From the NCBI GenBank assembly GCA_938028465.1, contig CALJAA010000194.1:1-33010 (forward strand): a stretch of 33,010 nt of DNA, in the 5' to 3' direction. Made by a program: the position numbers and the translations under genes. This document shows, piece by piece, positions 15,426-24,077 of this stretch. Source of the stretch: an uncultured Granulosicoccaceae bacterium (lineage in GTDB: Bacteria; Pseudomonadota; Gammaproteobacteria; Granulosicoccales; Granulosicoccaceae). Each line of letters starts with the position of its first letter. Within the stretch, counting starts at the first letter, position 1. A model generated the notes under the pieces. The model was not told the origin of the DNA, searched no databases, and saw only the letters and a program-made list of their open reading frames with translations.

Positions 15426-17348
15426 ATGACTGTGTTAGGCAATAAGTTCGGCAGGGTGTTCGATCGCCTTTTTGATTTTTTCGAAAGCCGTGCTGTGCCT
15501 TTCCCACAAGAATCCAACGATCTGCCACCCTCAAATTTTTGGCCATTTCTTTGGTACTACTCCAAGCCCATGTGGCCTTGGTTGTTGACCATGGCATTTT
15601 TTGTTGCAGTAATCGCTACGCTAGAAATTACGCTGTTTGCCTTCTTAGGTAGCCTAGTAGATTGGCTAGGTGATCGCAGCCCAGCCACTTTCGTTGAAGA
15701 AGAAAAATCCAAGCTGATCGGCATGGGATTGCTCGTGTTGGTGTTATTGCCATTGGTTGGGCTGATTGCCTCTACCATTTTGCATCAAACTGTACTTGGT
15801 AACTTCCCAATGGCCATTCGATGGCGTGCGCATCTACACATGATGGGGCAGAGTTTTTCGTTTTATCAAGATGAGTTTGCGGGCCGCATAGCGACCAAGC
15901 TAATGCAAACATCCTTGGCTGTTCGTGAAACAGTGACCAAGCTTATGGATGTCATGGTGTACGTGGTCGTGTATTTCGTTGGTGCATTAGTGCTCACTGC
16001 ATCATTCGATATTTGGCTGATGCTGCCGTTTCTGTTTTGGTCTGGCTTGTATGCAGCGCTGTTGACGTACTTTATGCCAAGGCTTAAAGAAACCTCTCGT
16101 GCGCAAGCCGATAGCCGCTCCGAAATGACAGGCCGTGTTGTCGATAGCTACACCAATATTGTTACGGTTAAATTGTTTGCCCATGCTGGCCACGAGTCTG
16201 AGTATGCTCGCCGCGGTATGCAGAGGTTCTTAGGCACCGTGCACGCTCAAATGCGATTAGTCACCTTGTTAAATTTTTGGTTGTCGGTGCTAAATGGCTT
16301 GCTGCTGTTTTCTGTTGCTGCCGCTGGAATAGGGCTATGGGCGACCGGTGCCGCTTCTGTCGGTGCAATGGCTGTGGGGGTTGGCTTAGTATTGCGCCTG
16401 CAAGGCATGTCTCAATGGATTATGTGGGAGCTTTCCGGTTTGTTTGAAAGTGTGGGTATCGTATTTGACGGCATGAAAATGATATCCAAGCACAGAGATG
16501 TACAGGATAAGCCTAATGCCCCCTCTCTTAATGTCACCAAAGGTTCCATCGAGTTTGACAACGTCAAATTTCATTACGATAAGGATGCGGGGGTTTTGGA
16601 TAACATCAATCTCACCATAAAAGGTGGTGAAAAAATTGGTTTGGTGGGACGCTCTGGTGCGGGTAAAACCACGCTAACTAATCTGCTGTTGCGCCTGTTC
16701 GATATTGAGCATGGCCGCATTTTAGTTGATGGCCAAAACATTCAAGATGTCACGCAAGAAACGTTACGTCAGTCAATTGGGGTTGTGACGCAAGATACGT
16801 CACTATTGCATCGCTCAGTTATTGAGAACATTGCGTATGGCAGGGCAGATGCCACATTGGAAGAAGTTATTGCTGCTGCCAAACGCGCAGATGCGCATGA
16901 ATTTATATTAGGCTTGGAGGATCCAAGCGGGCGCAAGGGTTATGATGCGCATGTTGGCGAACGTGGAGTGAAGTTGTCAGGTGGCCAGCGACAACGTGTG
17001 GCTATTGCTCGCATGTTTCTAAAGGACGCGCCCATACTCGTTTTAGATGAGGCAACCTCAGCGCTGGACAGCGAAGTCGAAGCGGCTATTCAGGAAAATC
17101 TGGCTGCCTTGATGGAAGGCAAGACGGTAATCGCGATAGCACATAGGTTATCTACAATTGCCGCAATGGATCGTTTACTGGTTATGGATGCTGGCACCAT
17201 TGCTGAACAAGGTAATCATGAAGAGCTATCGAATTCAGGTGGTCTCTATGCTCAGTTGTGGCAGCGTCAATCGGGTGGTTTTTTAAATAGCCATGATGAT
17301 GTAGATGTCGATACTGCCAATGTTAATGCAAGCATTGATACTCACTAA
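15426..17348 (+). CDS. ABC exporter, fused permease and ATPase (MsbA/MdlB type)
   Basis: A 640-residue half-transporter. Six membrane helices occupy about residues 45-330, preceded by an amphipathic N-terminal stretch. The ATPase domain follows: A-loop Tyr in FHYDKDAGVLDN (about 380), Walker A GRSGAGKTT (about 409), Q-loop VVTQDTS, ABC signature LSGGQRQRVAIAR (about 518), Walker B ILVLDEATSALDSE and H-loop AIAHRLSTI. All catalytic elements are intact, so an active homodimeric exporter is expected. Substrate cannot be inferred. The gene lies 12 nt after the CMD-like gene and 3 nt before the MFS gene, consistent with an operon. Confidence 0.95.
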   Translation: MTVLGNKFGRVFDRLFDFFESRAVPFPQESNDLPPSNFWPFLWYYSKPMWPWLLTMAFFVAVIATLEITLFAFLGSLVDWLGDRSPATFVEEEKSKLIGMGLLVLVLLPLVGLIASTILHQTVLGNFPMAIRWRAHLHMMGQSFSFYQDEFAGRIATKLMQTSLAVRETVTKLMDVMVYVVVYFVGALVLTASFDIWLMLPFLFWSGLYAALLTYFMPRLKETSRAQADSRSEMTGRVVDSYTNIVTVKLFAHAGHESEYARRGMQRFLGTVHAQMRLVTLLNFWLSVLNGLLLFSVAAAGIGLWATGAASVGAMAVGVGLVLRLQGMSQWIMWELSGLFESVGIVFDGMKMISKHRDVQDKPNAPSLNVTKGSIEFDNVKFHYDKDAGVLDNINLTIKGGEKIGLVGRSGAGKTTLTNLLLRLFDIEHGRILVDGQNIQDVTQETLRQSIGVVTQDTSLLHRSVIENIAYGRADATLEEVIAAAKRADAHEFILGLEDPSGRKGYDAHVGERGVKLSGGQRQRVAIARMFLKDAPILVLDEATSALDSEVEAAIQENLAALMEGKTVIAIAHRLSTIAAMDRLLVMDAGTIAEQGNHEELSNSGGLYAQLWQRQSGGFLNSHDDVDVDTANVNASIDTH

Positions 17349-17351
17349 AGC

Positions 17352-18542
17352 ATGAGTGAACAAACACGTTGGCTGCCTATCTGGCTGTTGTTTTTTTGTG
17401 GATGTACATTATCGTTGCATATCGGCAAACTGCCTCCTTCATTGCCGTTACTTACTGATGCGTTCTCGCTACGGTTATCTCAAGCGGGTACTTTGGTTGC
17501 AACATTTTCAATACTAATTGGCCTGACTGGTTTGTTGCTAGGCACGGTTGTAGCACGCTTTGGCTATGTAGCGTTTGCCGTGGTCGGAGTTGCGCTTGCC
17601 GGTGTAGGCAGTGTGCTGGGCGCTACAGCTAATTCATATTCATGGTTGATGCTGAGTCGCGCAGTTGAGGGTTTAGGCTGGATTGTTGCGGTTGTGGCCA
17701 TACCATCGTTGATGGCAAGATTGGCAACACCAAGGGATACGCCAGTGGTGTTGAGTATATGGGGAGCGTTTTTACCGGCCGGCGCTGGCGCCATGTTGTT
17801 GTTAACCCCGTTTCTATTGCGTGCCGGTGATTGGCGTATGGCGTGGTGGGTAGCAGCCATCGCATCAATTGTGGCATCGATAATCGTGTTGGAAATTGGT
17901 CGTCGTAACCAAAAGCTGTACTCGCAACTTAAACAAAGCTCGACTGTTAAGCCGTGGGTTGAGATTAAATCAGTGCGCGCTTGGGGTTTGTTTTTTTGTT
18001 TTTTCTTTTACTCGTTTCAGTTTATAGCGCTCACATCTTTTTTGCCCACGCTTTTGGTTACCGAAGCAGGCATGAGCTTGGCGTCGGCATCACGCTGGAC
18101 AGCGCTAGTGTTGCTAACTAATGTAATTGGTAATCTAGCAGCTGGCCGTTTGATCCGTCGCGGTGTACCTGTTTACGTCTTGCTAGGTGTTGCTGCTACG
18201 TCGGTGGGCGTATTGGCCTTAGTCACCTTGTTACCACTGCCCGTTTATATTCGTATAACTAGCGCAATACTCTTTGCTGTGCTGGGCGGTTTAATACCGG
18301 GCACCTTGTTTGCAACAGCCTCACGAGTTGCTAGTAAACCTGCAGCAACGGGTATTCTTATCGGCTTTATGTTGCAAGCTGCGGGCCTAGGCCAATGGAT
18401 GGGGCCAATGCTGCTAACGCGCGTGGTAGAGGCCACGGGGTTATGGTGGGCAGGTGGTTTGTTGTTGATGCTAATGGCAACAATGGGTGTCATTGCCGCA
18501 TTCATTGGTTTTAGATCGCTTCCTAGCGCTATTGCAAAGTAG
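17352..18542 (+). CDS. MFS transporter, CynX/NimT-like
   Basis: A 396-residue protein with about twelve membrane helices. The opening resembles CynX/NimT-type permeases (LPPSLPLLTDAFSLRLSQAG), the loop after helix 2 is VARFGYVAF in place of the usual GxxxDRxGRR, and helix 4 carries SRAVEGLGWIVAVVAIPSL. The substrate is unknown. The start is 3 nt after the ABC transporter stop. The last 14 bp overlap the 3' end of the convergent dsbD gene, so the two genes have no intergenic terminator between them. Confidence 0.88.
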   Translation: MSEQTRWLPIWLLFFCGCTLSLHIGKLPPSLPLLTDAFSLRLSQAGTLVATFSILIGLTGLLLGTVVARFGYVAFAVVGVALAGVGSVLGATANSYSWLMLSRAVEGLGWIVAVVAIPSLMARLATPRDTPVVLSIWGAFLPAGAGAMLLLTPFLLRAGDWRMAWWVAAIASIVASIIVLEIGRRNQKLYSQLKQSSTVKPWVEIKSVRAWGLFFCFFFYSFQFIALTSFLPTLLVTEAGMSLASASRWTALVLLTNVIGNLAAGRLIRRGVPVYVLLGVAATSVGVLALVTLLPLPVYIRITSAILFAVLGGLIPGTLFATASRVASKPAATGILIGFMLQAAGLGQWMGPMLLTRVVEATGLWWAGGLLLMLMATMGVIAAFIGFRSLPSAIAK

Positions 18543-20916
18543 CGTGGAGATGCGCGTTAAATGCATCAGCTTTCACATAACCTACAACACGAGCATTAGA
18601 TAACTCGCCTTCACCTGGCTTAAAAAATAATATCGCCGGAGGTCCAAATAAACCAAAGCGTTTTAACATCGCCTGATCTTCCTTATCATTTTTGGTCACG
18701 TCAGCCTGAATTAGCCGCACGTTCTTTAAGCTATTTTGTACGGCAGGGTCGGTGAAGGTATACGCCTCCATCTCTTTGCAGCTCACGCACCAATCGGCGT
18801 AGTAGTCCAGCAAAACATATTGGTCAGCGTTGCTGGCTTCACTGAGTATCTGCTCAAGGTCTGCTTCGTTTTTAATTCGCTCAAAGACGATTTCTTTGTG
18901 TTCTGATGCGCCGCTACCACTGCCGAGTTTTGCCAATGGTGTAATCAAACTACTACTGCCAGAAAGCAAGCCGATGATTAATGCTGCGCCATAGAGTGTG
19001 ATGATCAAGCCAAGGCTTCTGCTAATCCAGCTGATGGTGTTGCCGAAGCGGTTGCTGGTAGCAAGATAAACGCCGCCGCATACTGCGAGCAGTGCCGACA
19101 AAATCATAATGACGTTAGCCGGTAGGAAGCGTGACAACATCCATATCGCCATTGCCAACATCGCTAACCCAAATAGAACCTTAGTGATGTCCATCCAAGC
19201 GCCAGCTTTTGGCATTAACTTACCAGCAGAGGTGCCTATGATCAGCAATGGCAGACCCATGCCCATGCTCATTGAAAACAACGCAACACCACCCACAGTG
19301 GCATCGCCGGTTTCGGCAATATAGATCAGTGCGCCAACTAGCGGTGCGGTGACACAAGGGCCAACGATAAGCGCCGATAACACACCCATAATAGCCACAC
19401 CTATCCAGTTGCCACCTTCTTGCTTGTTCGACAAATTGTTGAGCCTGCTTTGTATGGCATTGGGCATTTGAATTTCATAAAAACCAAACATCGACAGTGA
19501 CAGCAGCACAAAGATCAGAGCAAACACTGACAAGATCCACGGGTTTTGGAACCAGGCTTGTAAGTTATAGCCAGATAAGCCAATAAATACGCCAACCAGC
19601 GTGTAGGTAACCGCCATAGCCAACACATAAGTTAGTGATAGGCCAAACGCCTTGCCAGTTGAGATTGATTTACCTTGGCCCAGAATCAAGCTAGACAAGA
19701 TCGGGATCATCGGGAACACACAAGGTGTGAATGAGAGTAATAATCCGAGTACAAAAAACGATGCGGCATTGATCCATAAGCTGCTACTAGATAGCTTTGC
19801 TCTGATGCGGTCTTGTTCGGTTTGTGGAGCTGCGTTTGACGAGTTGTTATCAGAGGTGGCGGACTGGCTTGCTGCCGTGTTAGCGACTACGCCTGTAGTG
19901 TTGTCGGTTGCACCAGTAAAGCTTGCAAGTTTTACTGGCAGGCTGGTCGCTTTTGGTGGAAAGCACACGCCGATATCAGCGCAGCCCTGGTATTTAATAT
20001 CTAGTGTGGCAAGCCCTGCTGTGCTATCCGTTGTGCTTATTGTTGCTGTAGCTTGCTCACGAAAAACCGGCACGTCACCAAAAAACTCATCTGACTGAAT
20101 TTGTGATTCGCTATACGTAACGTTGGTGATAGTTGCAGCGTCATCAGCGAAACTGAATGACATTTTATCTTTATACAAATAGTACTCTGGTTCGATAAAC
20201 CAGCTGACGGTAACGGTGTTGCCATCCACTATTGCGCTAGGTATAAATGCTTGCTCTGGCGGCAAGATAGGACCATCGGTGTCTTCGCCAAATAATTCAA
20301 GAGCCGTTTTTGCTTTTCCTTGTTTTGATTTACTCAGTGTAGATTGCGGTAGTGGGTCTGATGGCTGGTTGGCATTACTCGAACTGTTAGCGACGAGCGT
20401 GGCTAAGGCGCCACCGGTAGCAGCTTGAAGCGGTGCGGGTAAATCAACTTGAAGTTGGTACTCCGTAGGTGGGTAACATAAACCAATGTCGGCACACCCT
20501 TGAAATTTTACCGTTAAGTCGATACTGGCCAAGGCATCACTTGCTTCAAAGGGCACAACAAAAGTAGCTTGGTTGCGATAGATCGCAGTCTCCCCAAAAA
20601 ACTCATCGTTAATGATTTTGGCCTTTGGGAAAAATGGTTTGCCAAGCGTTATGCCTGCTGTGCTCGATGTAATGACTGTCTTGTCGCGGTACAGGTAGTA
20701 GCCATCTTCGATATCGAACGTTACCGTTAAGGTGCTGCGATCCTCGGCCACCGCGGAAGCGATATAGGCCTCTTCAACTGAGATCGGTTTGCTGTCGCTA
20801 CCGCCAAAGCTGAATTTGGCAGCGAAAGCGGGCAGAGCGGCTGTTAAAATGAGCACAATAGCCGTTAGCGAGCCAAGAGCCAAAAAACGTCGGTAAAGTT
20901 TGCGGTCTGTGGTCAT
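18529..20916 (-). CDS. dsbD: Thiol:disulfide interchange protein DsbD with two alpha domains
   Basis: Transfers electrons from cytoplasmic thioredoxin across the inner membrane to periplasmic DsbC/DsbG and cytochrome maturation proteins. From ATG 20916 it is 795 residues, against about 565 for E. coli. The order is signal peptide (to about 33), alpha domain 1 (about 42-160, QGCADIGLCYPP, Cys 141/147), alpha domain 2 (about 212-330, QGCADIGVCFPP, Cys 312/318), membrane domain (about 383-655) with Cys 399 (FTPCVFP) and Cys 521 (GPCVTAP), and a thioredoxin-like gamma domain with WCVSC (Cys 710/713). The 122-residue spacing of the membrane cysteines equals that of E. coli. Both alpha domains keep the YYLY and DEFFG landmarks, so neither looks dead. 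A TTG at 20940 would add eight residues; neither start has a clear ribosome-binding site. It is divergent from fxsA. Confidence 0.95.
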   Translation of the reverse strand: MTTDRKLYRRFLALGSLTAIVLILTAALPAFAAKFSFGGSDSKPISVEEAYIASAVAEDRSTLTVTFDIEDGYYLYRDKTVITSSTAGITLGKPFFPKAKIINDEFFGETAIYRNQATFVVPFEASDALASIDLTVKFQGCADIGLCYPPTEYQLQVDLPAPLQAATGGALATLVANSSSNANQPSDPLPQSTLSKSKQGKAKTALELFGEDTDGPILPPEQAFIPSAIVDGNTVTVSWFIEPEYYLYKDKMSFSFADDAATITNVTYSESQIQSDEFFGDVPVFREQATATISTTDSTAGLATLDIKYQGCADIGVCFPPKATSLPVKLASFTGATDNTTGVVANTAASQSATSDNNSSNAAPQTEQDRIRAKLSSSSLWINAASFFVLGLLLSFTPCVFPMIPILSSLILGQGKSISTGKAFGLSLTYVLAMAVTYTLVGVFIGLSGYNLQAWFQNPWILSVFALIFVLLSLSMFGFYEIQMPNAIQSRLNNLSNKQEGGNWIGVAIMGVLSALIVGPCVTAPLVGALIYIAETGDATVGGVALFSMSMGMGLPLLIIGTSAGKLMPKAGAWMDITKVLFGLAMLAMAIWMLSRFLPANVIMILSALLAVCGGVYLATSNRFGNTISWISRSLGLIITLYGAALIIGLLSGSSSLITPLAKLGSGSGASEHKEIVFERIKNEADLEQILSEASNADQYVLLDYYADWCVSCKEMEAYTFTDPAVQNSLKNVRLIQADVTKNDKEDQAMLKRFGLFGPPAILFFKPGEGELSNARVVGYVKADAFNAHLHATLQ

Positions 20917-21047
20917 ACTATTGATTTGAGTAGTTATCAATGCTTACTGGCATTGGTTATATCGGTCAGAGCCAAGTTTTGTGCAGTACAGGCCTTGTAA
21001 GATGGGGTTACTGGCATTAGGTTCACTAAGCATAGTCGGAGTCGTAA

Positions 21048-21533
21048 ATGCCTTACTTATTTTTGCTATTTGTTCTCATTCCTATAATCGAAATAGGCCT
21101 ATTAATACAGGTGGGTGGCATGATTGGTTTGTTGCCAACCCTCGCTATCGTCATTCTAACCGCTCTGATAGGTACTGCCATGCTTCGCCAGCAGGGCATG
21201 GCCACATTACAAACAGCCCAGCAACGCATGCAATCGGGTCAAATGCCGGCACAGGAGATTGGTGAGGGCTTGATACTGGTGGTGGGTGGCGCATTGCTGC
21301 TAACACCTGGTTTTGCCACCGATGCGTTTGGATTTGCCTGCCTAATTCCGTTTACTAGGCGCTGGATGGCCAAAAGAATTGCGGCAAAGGCTATGCTAAA
21401 CGCCCAAGTTTTCACTCCTGATGGCAAGCCAAGTGGGCATTCTCACCAGCCTGCAAGTGGCCAAAATAGCGGCTCTGCGCGCAATTCTCGAGGCGGAGAT
21501 GTGATCGATGGAGATTACCAGCGGCTCGATTGA
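21048..21533 (+). CDS. fxsA: FxsA family inner-membrane protein
   Basis: A 161-residue protein whose first 115 residues match FxsA: hydrophobic N-terminus (YLFLLFVLIPIIEIGLLIQ), GLLPTLAIVILTALIGTAML, then RQQGMATLQTAQQRMQSGQM and GGALLLTPGFATDAFGF, with three to four membrane segments. In E. coli, overproduced FxsA relieves F-factor exclusion of phage T7; its normal role is unclear. The tail from about 135 is Gly/Ser/His-rich and low-complexity, unlike the compact core. GGAG lies 6-7 nt before the ATG. It sits between dsbD and groESL, as fxsA lies near groESL in enterobacteria. Confidence 0.9.
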   Translation: MPYLFLLFVLIPIIEIGLLIQVGGMIGLLPTLAIVILTALIGTAMLRQQGMATLQTAQQRMQSGQMPAQEIGEGLILVVGGALLLTPGFATDAFGFACLIPFTRRWMAKRIAAKAMLNAQVFTPDGKPSGHSHQPASGQNSGSARNSRGGDVIDGDYQRLD

Positions 21534-21565
21534 ACACTTATTCCGCAGTTTCTTTCCTCAGATGG

Positions 21566-21593
21566 TTGATTTTTGCCTCCATGCCATTAGAAT
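21566..21593 (+). promoter_or_regulatory. Candidate groESL promoter
   Basis: TTGATT (21566-21571) and TAGAAT (21588-21593) are 16 nt apart, resembling a vegetative sigma70 promoter. The CIRCE operator begins at the last base of the -10 element, so HrcA binding would block initiation. I saw no strong sigma32-type pair, but weak ones could be missed by eye. Confidence 0.55.
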
Positions 21594-21619
21594 TAGCACT
21601 CGCCAACGGGGAGTGCTAA
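21593..21619. promoter_or_regulatory. CIRCE operator (HrcA-binding site)
   Basis: TTAGCACTC (21593-21601), nine spacer bases, then GAGTGCTAA (21611-21619): a perfect match to the CIRCE inverted repeat. HrcA binds CIRCE and represses groESL until heat shock titrates GroEL. The site is 57 nt before the groES ATG, within the mRNA leader or promoter. It implies an hrcA gene elsewhere in the genome. Confidence 0.97.
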
Positions 21620-21676
21620 CAACTTCACCCGTTCAGGTTTATCGATTCAAATAGTTATTAGTTGGAGTTGTCCCCT

Positions 21677-21964
21677 ATGAATATTCGCCCTTTGCATGAC
21701 CGCGTGGTCGTCAAGCGTATGGAAGAGGAAACCACCACTGCAGGTGGCATCGTACTTCCTGGTTCCGCTCAGGAAAAGCCAAGCCGTGGAGAAGTTATCT
21801 CGGTTGGTAATGGAAAAATCAATGAAAACGGCGATGTTCGTCCGTTAGATGTAAAAGCTGGTGATCAAGTGCTGTTTGGTAAATACACAGGCACAGAAAT
21901 CAAAATCGACGGTGAAGAGCTACTTGTGATGCGTGAAGACGAAATCATGGGCGTTTTCGAATAA
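21677..21964 (+). CDS. groS: Co-chaperonin GroES
   Basis: A 95-residue heptameric lid of the GroEL folding chamber. [18 protein letters not shown], the mobile loop [15 protein letters not shown] with its GIVL GroEL-contact segment, [10 protein letters not shown] and [13 protein letters not shown] are all typical. The ATG at 21677 gives the standard N-terminus and has GGAG 10 nt upstream; a longer frame exists but adds non-conserved residues. It is controlled by the CIRCE element upstream and cotranscribed with groEL. Confidence 0.99.
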   Translation: MNIRPLHDRVVVKRMEEETTTAGGIVLPGSAQEKPSRGEVISVGNGKINENGDVRPLDVKAGDQVLFGKYTGTEIKIDGEELLVMREDEIMGVFE

Positions 21965-21990
21965 CTTCGTCTTTGGTGATTCATCGTTTA

Positions 21991-23692
<1,702 letters not shown>

Positions 23693-23717
23693 TCTAGATC
23701 ACACAACTGTTCGAAAG

Positions 23718-23744
23718 AAACCCCGCTTATGCGGGGTTTTTTTT
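23718..23744 (+). terminator. Intrinsic terminator of groESL
   Basis: AAACCCCGC (23718-23726), loop TTAT, GCGGGGTTT (23731-23739), with the T-run continuing to 23744. A 9-bp GC-rich stem followed by eight T residues, 26 nt after the groEL stop, is a textbook Rho-independent terminator. Confidence 0.95.
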
Positions 23745-24077
23745 GGCCTACGGCCTATGTTCGGTAACAGGTGATGTCGCAATAGTGTTGATAGATGCCG
23801 TGAAAGCCCTGCGTTGAAGAGAAATAGCTGCCTTTTATCAACCATTTGTTTGGCTGGTTTGGTTTTGGTGTGATGGAATGGGGTATGAAGCTCCAGTATT
23901 TCTGTCTTGTTCCTGACCCTTATGCCCACTATTTCTGGGTTCAGGGTCTCGTTTTATGGCCGCTACTAATCTGTAGAACACCGCCCAAAGTGGGTGGACC
24001 GCGCCTGAATTGGCTGCTTATTGCAGATCAGGGGCGCTCTAGTGTGCTTAATAAAGGTCTAAATCGGATTTAAAGTT
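23745..24077 (+). other. Gene-free stretch and structured leader before the GGDEF-EAL gene
   Basis: No convincing gene is seen. Two hairpins are visible. The first pairs GACCCT (23915-23920) with AGGGTC (23943-23948), with an inner CCCA/TGGG stem (23925-23928 and 23936-23939). The second pairs CCGCCCA (23981-23987) with TGGGTGG (23991-23997) through one G-U pair and a 3-nt loop. They could structure the 5' leader of the c-di-GMP gene. I saw no conserved core of a c-di-GMP riboswitch and no clear promoter. Confidence 0.35.

Noticed and set aside
23846..24073. 75-codon frame before the GGDEF-EAL gene
   Set aside because: TTG start without a ribosome-binding site, odd Trp/Phe-rich composition and overlap with both hairpins; no family resemblance.
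23745..24077. c-di-GMP riboswitch before the GGDEF-EAL gene
   Set aside because: No recognisable conserved core of the GEMM classes was seen; only generic hairpins.
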